Source: Poindextera sp036494815 (GTDB lineage: Bacteria; Pseudomonadota; Alphaproteobacteria; Caulobacterales; Caulobacteraceae). Taken from it: a stretch of DNA of 58,696 bases. Under the pieces are notes generated by a model. The model searched no databases and was not told the origin of the DNA. It was given only the letters and a program-made list of their open reading frames with translations. The stretch is taken from positions 1-58,696 of the forward strand of contig DASXNV010000068.1 of NCBI GenBank assembly GCA_036494815.1, read 5' to 3'. Position numbers and translations under genes: made by a program. Numbering within the stretch: the stretch's first letter is position 1; each line of letters starts with the position of its first letter. Shown here piece after piece: positions 17,434 to 24,718 of the stretch.

Positions 17434-18123
17434 ATGATCCCCTACGTACTGGTGGTCGAGGACGAGGACGCGCTGAGCGCCCTGCTGCAGTACAACCTCG
17501 ACAAGGAAGGCTACCGCGTCACCATCGCCAGCGACGGCGAAGAGGCGCTGGTCATGATCGACGAGCAGATGCCCGATCTGGTGGTGCTGGACTGGATGCT
17601 GCCCAAGGTCTCCGGCGTCGAGGTCTGCCGCCGCCTGCGCGCCCGGCCGGAAACTCGCAACCTGCCCATCATCATGCTCACCGCCCGGGGCGAGGAGACC
17701 GACCGCATCCGGGGCCTGGACACCGGCGCCGACGACTATGTGGTCAAGCCCTTCTCCATGAGCGAGCTGGCCGCCCGAATCCGCGCGGTGCTGCGCCGCA
17801 TCCGTCCTGGCCTGGCCGAGGATCGCCTGCACCACGGCGACATCGTCGTCGACCGCGTCTCCCATCGGGTCCGCCGCGCCGAGCGCGAGATTCATCTAGG
17901 CCCCACCGAGTTTCGCCTGCTGGACTATCTGATGCAGCACCCCGGCCGGGTGTTCAGTCGCGAGCAACTGCTGGACGCCGTCTGGGGCTCGGACGTCTAT
18001 GTAGAGGCCCGCACGGTCGACGTGCACATCGGCCGCCTGCGCAAGGCCCTGAACCAGCACGTGGAAGCCGACCCGATCCGCACAGTGCGGTCAGCGGGCT
18101 ATTCGCTGGATGCGGGGGCCTGA
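17434..18123 (+). CDS. phoB: Phosphate regulon response regulator PhoB
   Basis: The protein has 229 residues: a receiver domain (1-120) with the acidic pocket Glu9/Asp10, phosphoacceptor Asp53 (VVLDWMLPKVSG) and Lys in YVVKPFS, then an OmpR-type winged helix (GPTEFRLLDYLMQHPGRVFS and RTVDVHIGRLRKAL). It is the DNA-binding output of the phosphate-starvation pathway and should bind the Pho box upstream of phoU. It starts 10 bases after phoU and is surely cotranscribed. Its last 25 bases overlap the convergent parE gene on the other strand. Confidence 0.95.
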   Translation: MIPYVLVVEDEDALSALLQYNLDKEGYRVTIASDGEEALVMIDEQMPDLVVLDWMLPKVSGVEVCRRLRARPETRNLPIIMLTARGEETDRIRGLDTGADDYVVKPFSMSELAARIRAVLRRIRPGLAEDRLHHGDIVVDRVSHRVRRAEREIHLGPTEFRLLDYLMQHPGRVFSREQLLDAVWGSDVYVEARTVDVHIGRLRKALNQHVEADPIRTVRSAGYSLDAGA

Positions 18124-18437
18124 GAGCCGGGTTGGTCGTTGTCGAATAAGCTTCCGAGATCCCGCCCGCCATAGAGGATCCGGTCTATGGTCACGGCGCG
18201 TGGCCCGGTGTGGAACGCGATCGTAACCCGGCGCTCAAAGCCGACAATGCGCAGACCGGGAACCAGATCATCCTGCCGCGTTCCCCGCTCTGGAAAGTCT
18301 GTGAAACCGCGGCAATAGGCGCCAGTTCGCCCCACATAGGCCAGGGCGCGCGCGTCTCCCGCGCGCTCGGCGATAAACAGGTAGAGCTTTCGTAGATCGT
18401 CGCGCGCTTCAGGTGCGAAGATGACGTTATGCGTCAC
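18099..18437 (-). CDS. RelE/ParE-family toxin
   Basis: This 112-residue basic protein has the ParE fold pattern: an N-terminal strand and helices (IFAPEARDDLRKLYLFIAER), FTDFPERGTRQDDLVPGLRI in the middle and the final strand TIDRILYGGRDLGSLF. ParE toxins block DNA gyrase, whereas related RelE toxins cut mRNA; sequence alone favours ParE. The start overlaps the end of the antitoxin gene by 11 bases. The last dozen residues (NDQPGSQAPASSE) are encoded by DNA that also codes for the end of phoB on the opposite strand and extend beyond the usual toxin end. No disabling mutation is visible. Confidence 0.85.
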   Translation of the reverse strand: MTHNVIFAPEARDDLRKLYLFIAERAGDARALAYVGRTGAYCRGFTDFPERGTRQDDLVPGLRIVGFERRVTIAFHTGPRAVTIDRILYGGRDLGSLFDNDQPGSQAPASSE

Positions 18438-18717
18438 GCCCAGAGGCTCTCACCCGCTCTTCATGAAGCGCTCGGATTTCGTCCATCACCTGGTCGAGCG
18501 ATAGGCCGCGGCCTGGGTCCGCCTGCATCGCGGCGACGACGGGGACGACTTCGTCTCGAAGCCAGCGCTCCACGGCTGAATCGCGTTCCTGTAGGGCGCG
18601 CAAACCGGCCCGAATGACTTCGCTGCTGGTGGCGTATGTCCCGGAGGCGACGAGATTATCGATATAGTGCGCCTGCTCCGTGGGGAGGCTGAAGGTTCGC
18701 TTTTCGGCTGCCGCCAT
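18427..18717 (-). CDS. ParD-family ribbon-helix-helix antitoxin
   Basis: This 96-residue protein begins with a ribbon-helix-helix DNA-binding domain (KRTFSLPTEQAHYIDNLVAS then TYATSSEVIRAGLRALQERD). A C-terminal acidic tail follows that would wrap the toxin. Such antitoxins dimerise, repress their own promoter and neutralise ParE. The gene precedes and overlaps the toxin gene, the standard order. A near-perfect 25-base palindrome lies 16-40 bases upstream of the start and is the evident autoregulatory site. Confidence 0.9.
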   Translation of the reverse strand: MAAAEKRTFSLPTEQAHYIDNLVASGTYATSSEVIRAGLRALQERDSAVERWLRDEVVPVVAAMQADPGRGLSLDQVMDEIRALHEERVRASGRDA

Positions 18718-18732
18718 TTCGGCCGTCTCCGT

Positions 18733-18757
18733 GCTGGTGTGATATTTTCATACCAGC
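18733..18757. promoter_or_regulatory. Autoregulatory operator of the parDE pair
   Basis: The arms GCTGGTGTGA (18733-18742) and TCATACCAGC (18748-18757) pair at nine of ten positions around TATTT. The site lies between the ymdB stop and the antitoxin start, where ribbon-helix-helix antitoxins normally bind. The AT-rich centre may also contain the promoter -10 element. Confidence 0.65.
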
Positions 18758-18788
18758 GGTGGCGACCGTCAACTGGGAAACGCTCGGC

Positions 18789-19625
18789 CTACGCCGTCTC
18801 CAACGCCACCACCGGCACGCTCTCCGACAGGCGCCCGCCCATGCGGATGGGCTCGACGCGGCGGGCCAGCCCCGTCTTGGGATCGGTCTCCACGAACACG
18901 CCGCACACGGTCGCCGGACCCTCGGCGGGCTTGTAGCGGCCGCCGGAGATGCGGGTGGTGAAGCGCCGCAGCGGCTCTTCCTTCTGGTTACCGATCACGC
19001 TGTCATAGTCGGCGCAGGCGCCCGCGTCGGTCTGGTAGGCGGTGCCGCCGTTGAGGATCTGGGCGTCGGCGGTGGGGACATGGGTGTGAGTGCCCACCAC
19101 CAAGCTGGCGCGGCCATCGCAGAAATGGCCCATGGCCATCTTTTCCGAGGTCGCCTCGGCGTGCATGTCGACGATGACGGCGTCGGCGATATCGCCCAAA
19201 GGAGAGGCGTCCAGAACGCGATCGACGGCGGCGAAAGGATCGTCCAGCGCGTCCATATGCACCCGGCCCAACAGGTTGACCACAAGCACCCGATGGCCGC
19301 TCTCGGTCTCGAACATCTGGGCGCCGCGTCCGGGGGCGTCCGCCAGGACCGGATAGTTCAGCGGCCGGATCAGCCGCGGCTCGCGCACGATATAGGTCAG
19401 GGCTTCCCGCTGATCCCAGGAATGGTTGCCCAGGGTCAGGCAGTCGGCGCCGGCGGCGAACAACTCGCGGGCGGTGTTCTCAGTGATGCCGAAGCCGGCG
19501 GCGGCGTTCTCGGCGTTGACGATCACGAACTGCAGGCCAAGGCGGCGGCGAAGCTCGGGCAGATGGTCGGCCAATCCCTCGCGGCCGGCGCGGCCGACCA
19601 CATCGCCGAAGAAAGCAAAACGCAT
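18789..19625 (-). CDS. YmdB-family metallophosphoesterase
   Basis: The protein has 278 residues, typical of the YmdB/TIGR00282 family. The metal-ligand motifs are in order: FFGDVVGRAGREG with Asp8, NAENAAAGFGIT, TLGNHSWDQ, DMHAEATSEK, GTHTHVPTAD and GMTGPYDSVIG-like CADYDSVIGNQ. Bacillus YmdB has cyclic-nucleotide phosphodiesterase activity and affects biofilm choice; the role in alphaproteobacteria is not settled. It starts one base after the stop of the 5-formyl-THF cyclo-ligase gene and should be cotranscribed with it. There is no signal peptide. Confidence 0.9.
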   Translation of the reverse strand: MRFAFFGDVVGRAGREGLADHLPELRRRLGLQFVIVNAENAAAGFGITENTARELFAAGADCLTLGNHSWDQREALTYIVREPRLIRPLNYPVLADAPGRGAQMFETESGHRVLVVNLLGRVHMDALDDPFAAVDRVLDASPLGDIADAVIVDMHAEATSEKMAMGHFCDGRASLVVGTHTHVPTADAQILNGGTAYQTDAGACADYDSVIGNQKEEPLRRFTTRISGGRYKPAEGPATVCGVFVETDPKTGLARRVEPIRMGGRLSESVPVVALETA

Positions 19626-19626
19626 A

Positions 19627-20241
19627 TCAGAAGTCCTTTCGCGCCAGCCTATACCCTTTTTCGGTCAGGATGGCGTCCAGCTTCTGGTCGTGCGGCTCGG
19701 CCGGTACCCTCGCCACCTCCTGCCAGGCATGGGCCAGGCCCAGCACGAACACCGGCCCCCGCCCGCGCAACGCCAGCAAGGTGCGGTCATAAAAGCCGCC
19801 GCCCTGACCCATCCGCCCGCCGGCGGTGTCGAACGCCAGCAGCGGCGCGATCACCAGATCGGGCTCCAGCGCCTCCGACTCGGGACCTGGAGCGATGATG
19901 CCGGCCGCGTCGGGAACGAGAGCCTGGCCGGCGAAATAGCGGCGAAAGATCAGGGGCGTCCCGCGCTCGACCACCACCGGCAGGACCAGGGCGGCGCCCG
20001 CCGCGGCCAGGTTTTGCATCACGGGCCAAGGATCCAGCTCGCCTGGCATGGCGCGATATCCGCTGACCACCGCGAAGCGGCCAAGGAAATCGGCGGGGAG
20101 TCGCTCGGCGGCTAATTCGGCGGCTTGTGGCGTCTCGCGCGTTCGCGAACGACGCAGGGCGCGCAGCTCCAGACGCAGAGCGGTCTTGGCGGAGGCGGGC
20201 GTAGCGTGAACCAGAAAGGGCGTCCTTTGAGCAGATCCCAA
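19627..20241 (-). CDS. 5-formyltetrahydrofolate cyclo-ligase
   Basis: The enzyme converts 5-formyl-THF to 5,10-methenyl-THF with ATP. Signatures are RLELRALRRSRT at the N terminus, VVSGYRAMPGELDP, LIFRRYFAG, DLVIAPLLAFD and RMGQGGGFYDRTL. No ATG start exists close to the domain: the open frame reaches an ATG at 20331, but that extension runs through a palindromic repeat. I place the start at a TTG (20241), giving 204 residues. A CTG at 20214 with AAAGGA eight bases upstream is the main alternative. The gene follows the 6S RNA on the same strand, the arrangement known from E. coli (ssrS-ygfA) and many proteobacteria, so processed read-through transcription is likely. Confidence 0.85.
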   Translation of the reverse strand: MGSAQRTPFLVHATPASAKTALRLELRALRRSRTRETPQAAELAAERLPADFLGRFAVVSGYRAMPGELDPWPVMQNLAAAGAALVLPVVVERGTPLIFRRYFAGQALVPDAAGIIAPGPESEALEPDLVIAPLLAFDTAGGRMGQGGGFYDRTLLALRGRGPVFVLGLAHAWQEVARVPAEPHDQKLDAILTEKGYRLARKDF

Positions 20242-20297
20242 GCGCGGATTGGGGCGCAAGGAAAGGACAGCCCTGAACGCGCCCGATTCTAAAGAGT

Positions 20298-20350
20298 TAG
20301 AGCGGGTTGCGGGCGGAAACCCGCGTCGCACTTTTCCTCAACCCGCTCCA
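20298..20350. repeat. Intergenic palindromic repeat, family A, copy 1
   Basis: It is bounded by TAGAGCGGGTT at the left and AACCCGCTCCA at the right, with an inner hairpin (GCGGG..CCCGC) and the conserved core TCGCACTTTTCCTC. Copies occur at 37819-37871 and, degraded, at 58187-58236, all in the same orientation. This copy sits between the 6S RNA 3' end and the cyclo-ligase gene. Such elements are widespread in Caulobacteraceae; their function is unknown. Confidence 0.8.
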
Positions 20351-20351
20351 G

Positions 20352-20520
20352 GGTGGCGGCGCCGCAAGAGCCGTGAAGGCGTTTCAATCCACTCGGACCT
20401 GGTTAGACCAGGTGGGCGCCGTGTGATCAGGACCACGATCCTAATCAGGGACAGCTCCCTAAGAGATGAATTAAGGTCCCCGGGATGTGATGCCTTCGAC
20501 GCGAGCCGCAGCAAGACCCG
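20352..20520 (-). ncRNA. ssrS: 6S RNA
   Basis: The locus between zapA and the cyclo-ligase gene is the conserved position of 6S RNA, the regulator that mimics an open promoter and binds sigma-70 RNA polymerase. On the minus strand a closing stem can be drawn from GAAGGC (20497-20492) with GCCTTC (20380-20375). A strong terminal hairpin, ACCTGGT-CTA-ACCAGGT, lies at 20413-20397. GGACCTTAATTCATCTCTTA forms a likely side of the large central bubble. The ends are estimated; the longer ORFs here look like shadows. Confidence 0.7.
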
Positions 20521-20593
20521 CCGCTGGGCAAGATAGGGCTTCGGCAGGCCAAGCTCAAGCGCGGTCGGCGTCGCAGGCGCGAAAGACCGATTT

Positions 20594-20929
20594 TTAGCGC
20601 GCCACCTTGGCGGCGATCGCCTCGACCTTGCGGGCGGCGGTGTCCAGGGCCACGGCGGCGCGGCCCTCCACCCGGGCCGCATCGGATTGCAGTCTGGCCA
20701 ATTCCGCTTGGGCGTGACCCAGGCGTAGGCGGGTGTCGGTCAACTCGTCGGCCAGCAGAAGCGCGCCCATCAGAAACAGCCGGGTCTCACCCAACTGGCC
20801 AACCTCCTGGCTGACCTGGCGCACCTGAAGGTCGAACAGACGCGACAGTTCGGCCAGATGCAGCTCCTGGCCGTCCTCGCATCCCACCGTATAGGGCCGC
20901 CCGTTCACCTCGATGGTCACCTGGGACAT
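20594..20929 (-). CDS. zapA: Cell division protein ZapA
   Basis: From the Met at 20929 the protein has 111 residues: MSQVTIEVNGRPYTVGCEDG, then a helical dimerisation domain (HLAELSRLFDLQVRQVSQEV) and a long coiled coil. ZapA bundles FtsZ filaments at the division site. The open frame extends further upstream, but those codons belong to the DUF4164 gene in another frame. The DUF4164 gene ends four bases before this start. The 6S RNA follows downstream, completing the conserved zapA-ssrS-ygfA order. Confidence 0.9.
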   Translation of the reverse strand: MSQVTIEVNGRPYTVGCEDGQELHLAELSRLFDLQVRQVSQEVGQLGETRLFLMGALLLADELTDTRLRLGHAQAELARLQSDAARVEGRAAVALDTAARKVEAIAAKVAR

Positions 20930-20933
20930 GGGT

Positions 20934-21269
20934 TCAAGCCTCTTCCTCGGGGTCAGGGGCGTGGTCGTCGCCCTCAACGGCGCCCCCGCCAGCCTCCTCG
21001 TCGGAGTCGAGCACCGAGCGGATTTCCGCAATGGCCAGCCCAAGGGCTTCGGAGGCCTGGGCGCCGGCGGCCTCAAGCTCCCGCTCGCGCCCTCGCGCCG
21101 CATCCAGCTCGGCGGCCAGGTTGGAGCGGTCCTGGTCGAACAGGCCGCCATTGGCCGCGCTGGCCTGGGCCGCCAGGGCGGTCACCTGCCGGTCGAGCTG
21201 ACCCAGGGCGCGGTCCAGTCGCTGGATCGCCGCGTCCAGGGCGCTGCTCTCGCTCGCCTCTCGCATCAT
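20934..21269 (-). CDS. DUF4164 family coiled-coil protein
   Basis: The 111-residue protein starts MMREASESSALDAAIQRLDR and is helical throughout, with heptads (ALGQLDRQVTALAAQ) and an acidic tail ending PDPEEEA. Two adjacent Met codons (21269 and 21266) are both possible starts; the longer frame to 21491 adds residues without helix character. DUF4164 proteins commonly sit directly before zapA in alphaproteobacteria, which suggests a division-associated role, possibly as a ZapA partner akin to ZapB (inference). It is divergent from tkt. Confidence 0.75.
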   Translation of the reverse strand: MMREASESSALDAAIQRLDRALGQLDRQVTALAAQASAANGGLFDQDRSNLAAELDAARGRERELEAAGAQASEALGLAIAEIRSVLDSDEEAGGGAVEGDDHAPDPEEEA

Positions 21270-21420
21270 CCGCGCCTGCTCCGGATCCGATTTCGTCTCG
21301 CGCCCTCTATAGACCGCCCCGGCCTCCCCCCGAAAGCGCCGCCTTGCTTGACCCTGCGGGTATCGGCGTGCAAAGGCGTGCCCATTCCAGGTCCAATCAC
21401 TCAGTCCAAGGGCGCCGCCG

Positions 21421-23397
21421 ATGTCCGCCTCTCCGCAAGTCATGGCCGACGCCATCCGCATACTGTCCATCGACGCCGTGCATAAGGCCAAATCAGGGCA
21501 TCAGGGCATGCCCATGGGCATGGCCGACGTGGCCACGGTCCTTTGGACCAAATTCCTCAAATATGACGCCGCCAGGCCGGACTGGGCCGATCGCGATCGT
21601 TTTGTGCTCTCGGCCGGCCACGGCTCCATGCTGCTCTACAGCCTGCTGCACCTCACCGGCTTCAAGGCGATGACCATGGCCGAGATCGAGAACTTCCGGC
21701 AGTGGGGCTCCAAGACCCCCGGCCATCCGGAATATGGCCACACCCCCGGCGTCGAGACCACCACTGGCCCCCTGGGCCAGGGCCTGGCCACGGCGGTGGG
21801 CATGGCCATGGCCGAGCGTCACCTGGCCGCCCGTTTTGGCGATGACCTCGTCGACCACCGCACCTGGGTGATCGCCGGCGACGGCTGCCTGATGGAGGGG
21901 GTCAGCCACGAGGCCATCTCCCTGGCCGGCCGTTTCAAGCTGAGCAAGCTTTCCATCCTGTTCGACGACAACAACGTCACCATCGATGGCGAGGCCACCA
22001 TCGCCGAGACCGGCGACCAGGTGGCCCGCTTCAAGGCCGCTGGCTGGGCGACCAAGGCCATAGACGGCCACGATCACGCCGCCATCCGCAAGGCCCTGGC
22101 CTGGGCCGCCCGGCAGGACCGGCCGACCATGATCGCCTGCAAAACCAGGATCGCCCGCGGCGCGGGTCCTAAGGAAGGCGACCGCCACGGCCACGGCTAC
22201 AACCTGTTCGACAAGGAGATCGCCGACGCGCGCGCGGCCATGGGCTGGACCGCCCCGCCGTTCGAAATCCCCGATGAGGTGCTTACACCCTGGCGCGCCG
22301 CCGGCCGCCGTGGCGCCCGGGCGCGCAAGGCCTGGGAAGCCAAGTTGAAGGCCTCGGAGCATGCCGCCGCCTTCAATCACGCCATCAAGGGCGAGTTGAG
22401 CCCCGACGCCTTCGCCGCCCTGGACGCTCACATCCAAAAGTTGCTCGCCGACAAGCCGGCCAACGCCACCCGCTCGTGGTCGGGCGCGGCGCTGGAGGCC
22501 CTGACCCCCGTCATTCCGGAAATGGTCGGCGGCTCGGCCGACCTGACCGGATCCAACAACACCTTCGTCAAGGGCATGGCCGCCTTCGATACGCCCGACT
22601 ATGCCGGCCGCTACGTCCACTACGGCGTGCGCGAGCACGGCATGGCCGCGGCCATGAACGGCATGGCCCTGCATGGGGGCGTGATCCCCTATTCCGGCAC
22701 GTTCATGACCTTCTCGGACTATTCGCGGCCGGCGATCCGCCTGGGCGCCCTGATGGGGGTGCGGGTGATCCATGTGATGACCCACGATTCCATCGGCCTG
22801 GGCGAAGACGGGCCGACCCACCAGCCGGTGGAGCACCTGGCCGCCCTGCGCGCCATCCCCGGGCTGCTGGTGTTCCGCCCCGCCGACGGGGTGGAGGCCG
22901 CCGAATGCTGGCGCCTGGCGCTGAAGCATCGCGCCACCCCCTCGATCATGGCCCTGTCACGCCAGAAGACCCCGGCGGTCCGCGTCCATGCCAGCGATGA
23001 ACACCGGTCCGACGGCGGCGCCTATGAACTCGAGCCGGCCGAGGGCGAGGCCAAGGTGACCATCTTCGCCTCGGGCACCGAGGTGGCGGTGGCGGTTGCG
23101 GCGCGTGCGCTGCTGCAGGCCGAGGGGATCGGCACGCGGGTGGTCTCAACCCCCTGCTGGGAGCTGTTCGAGACCCAGCCGGCCAGCTATCGCGCCGAGG
23201 TGATCGGCGGCTCGCCCGTGCGCATCGCGGTCGAGGCCGGCGTGCGCCTGGGCTGGGAGCGGTTTATCGGCGAGGACGGCGCCTTCATCGGCATGAGCGG
23301 CTTCGGCGCCAGCGCGCCCTATGAGCGGCTCTATAAGGAATTCGGCATCACCGCCGAGGCGGTGGCCTCGGAGGCCAAGGCCAAGCTTCGAGCCTAG
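21421..23397 (+). CDS. tkt: Transketolase
   Basis: The protein has 658 residues, the normal length. It moves two-carbon units between sugar phosphates in the pentose phosphate pathway using thiamine diphosphate. Visible signatures are the start SIDAVHKAKSGHQGMPMGMA, GHGSMLLYSLLHLTG, the thiamine-diphosphate motif GDGCLMEG, and RYVHYGVREHGMAAAMNGMA with SIGLGEDGPTHQPVEHLAAL in the pyrimidine domain. It heads a run of central-carbon genes (tkt, gap, pgk, fba) on the plus strand. The 157 bases to gap suggest a separate promoter for the latter. Confidence 0.95.
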   Translation: MSASPQVMADAIRILSIDAVHKAKSGHQGMPMGMADVATVLWTKFLKYDAARPDWADRDRFVLSAGHGSMLLYSLLHLTGFKAMTMAEIENFRQWGSKTPGHPEYGHTPGVETTTGPLGQGLATAVGMAMAERHLAARFGDDLVDHRTWVIAGDGCLMEGVSHEAISLAGRFKLSKLSILFDDNNVTIDGEATIAETGDQVARFKAAGWATKAIDGHDHAAIRKALAWAARQDRPTMIACKTRIARGAGPKEGDRHGHGYNLFDKEIADARAAMGWTAPPFEIPDEVLTPWRAAGRRGARARKAWEAKLKASEHAAAFNHAIKGELSPDAFAALDAHIQKLLADKPANATRSWSGAALEALTPVIPEMVGGSADLTGSNNTFVKGMAAFDTPDYAGRYVHYGVREHGMAAAMNGMALHGGVIPYSGTFMTFSDYSRPAIRLGALMGVRVIHVMTHDSIGLGEDGPTHQPVEHLAALRAIPGLLVFRPADGVEAAECWRLALKHRATPSIMALSRQKTPAVRVHASDEHRSDGGAYELEPAEGEAKVTIFASGTEVAVAVAARALLQAEGIGTRVVSTPCWELFETQPASYRAEVIGGSPVRIAVEAGVRLGWERFIGEDGAFIGMSGFGASAPYERLYKEFGITAEAVASEAKAKLRA

Positions 23398-23554
23398 GGC
23401 CTAGCGGTCAGGTCCGGACGTCAAAAGGTCTTGGAGAGGACAATACCAGAGGTGAAGGTTGCGCAGGTGAATCCCGCTCGCTGCGCCCACGCCCTTGACT
23501 TTGCCGTGCTCAGCCGCAAAACCGCGCCCAATTCTCAATAAAGGAAGCCGGTTC

Positions 23555-24565
23555 ATGACTGTTCGCGTCGCGATTAACGGATTTGGCCGCATCGGCCGGC
23601 TGGTTCTGCGTTCGATCGTCGAACTTGCCCGGCGCGACATCGAGGTCGTGGCGATCAACGACCTGGGACCGGTGGAGACCAACGCCCATCTGCTGCGCTA
23701 TGACAGCGTGCACGGCCGCTTCCCCGGCCTGGTCAGCGTGGACGGCGACACCATCGACGTGGGCCTGGGCAAGATCAAGGTCACCGCGATCCGCAATCCG
23801 GCCGACCTGCCGCACAAGGACCTGGGCGTGGACATCGCCTTGGAATGCACCGGCCTGTTCACCAAGCGCGACAAGGCGGCCGCCCACCTGGAAGCCGGCG
23901 CCAAGCGCGTGCTGGTCTCGGCCCCCTGCGACGGCGCCGACAAGACTATCGTCTATGGGGTCAACCATCAGGCCCTGTCCAAGGACGACCTGGTGGTCTC
24001 CAACGGCTCCTGCACCACTAACTGCCTGGCCCCTGTGGCCAAGGTGCTGATGGATCTGGCCGGCATCGAGCGCGGCTACATGACCACCATCCATTCCTAT
24101 ACCGGCGACCAGCCGACCCTGGACACTCTGCACACGGATCTCTACCGCGCCCGCGCCGCGGCCATGTCCATGATTCCCACCTCCACCGGGGCGGCCAAGG
24201 CCCTGGGCCTCGTTCTGCCGCAACTGGCCGGCAAGCTGGACGGCTCATCCATTCGCGTGCCGACGCCCAATGTCTCGGTGGTGGATCTGAAGGTCGTGCC
24301 CGGCCGCGAAGTGACCAGGGACGAGATCAACTCGGCCTTCTCCAAGGCCGCCGCCGAAGGCCCGCTCAAGGGCGTGCTGGCCGTGACCAATGATCCCCTG
24401 GTCTCCATCGACCTGAACCACGCCGCGGCTTCGTCCACGGTGGCCCTGCCCCAGACCCAGGTCATCGATGGCAGGCTGGTGCGGGTCCTGTCCTGGTACG
24501 ACAACGAATGGGGCTTTTCCACGCGCATGGCCGACGTGGCCCTGGAACTGGCCAAGCTGATCTAG
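23555..24565 (+). CDS. gap: Glyceraldehyde-3-phosphate dehydrogenase (type I)
   Basis: From the Met at 23555 (MTVRVAINGFGRIG) the protein has 336 residues. The frame opens 20 codons earlier, but that part lies before a clear AAAGGAAG ribosome site. The catalytic Cys153 is in SNGSCTTNCLAPV; the Rossmann motif is NGFGRIGR; SWYDNEWGFS near the end is universal. It oxidises glyceraldehyde 3-phosphate to 1,3-bisphosphoglycerate with NAD(P). A hairpin with a T-rich end follows the stop, so gap and pgk are probably only partly cotranscribed. Confidence 0.95.
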   Translation: MTVRVAINGFGRIGRLVLRSIVELARRDIEVVAINDLGPVETNAHLLRYDSVHGRFPGLVSVDGDTIDVGLGKIKVTAIRNPADLPHKDLGVDIALECTGLFTKRDKAAAHLEAGAKRVLVSAPCDGADKTIVYGVNHQALSKDDLVVSNGSCTTNCLAPVAKVLMDLAGIERGYMTTIHSYTGDQPTLDTLHTDLYRARAAAMSMIPTSTGAAKALGLVLPQLAGKLDGSSIRVPTPNVSVVDLKVVPGREVTRDEINSAFSKAAAEGPLKGVLAVTNDPLVSIDLNHAAASSTVALPQTQVIDGRLVRVLSWYDNEWGFSTRMADVALELAKLI

Positions 24566-24578
24566 GGTTTCCGATCCG

Positions 24579-24622
24579 AAAGGGCCGCGCCGTTCAGTTT
24601 CTCGGCTGACGCGGCCCTTTTC
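24579..24622 (+). terminator. Terminator or attenuator between gap and pgk
   Basis: AAAGGGCCGCG (24579-24589) pairs perfectly with CGCGGCCCTTT (24610-24620), followed by TTCAGG. The 11-base stem with terminal A/T pairs supplies its own U-rich end. It should end gap transcripts or reduce read-through into pgk. Confidence 0.7.
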
Positions 24623-24718
24623 AGGGCAAACCCGGCGCCAGACAGGCCGCCCGCCGGGGATCGTCGCGACAGTGTCAGAGTCCGCGGCTAGGCTTTACCC
24701 CGTAATGGATGTGTCTTG

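Noticed and set aside
20242..20331. N-terminal extension of the cyclo-ligase to an ATG at 20331
   Set aside because: The extra codons run through a family-A repeat and have no family counterpart.
21493..22929. A 478-residue open frame antisense to tkt
   Set aside because: Transketolase is certain, and the antisense frame is compositionally typical of high-GC shadow.
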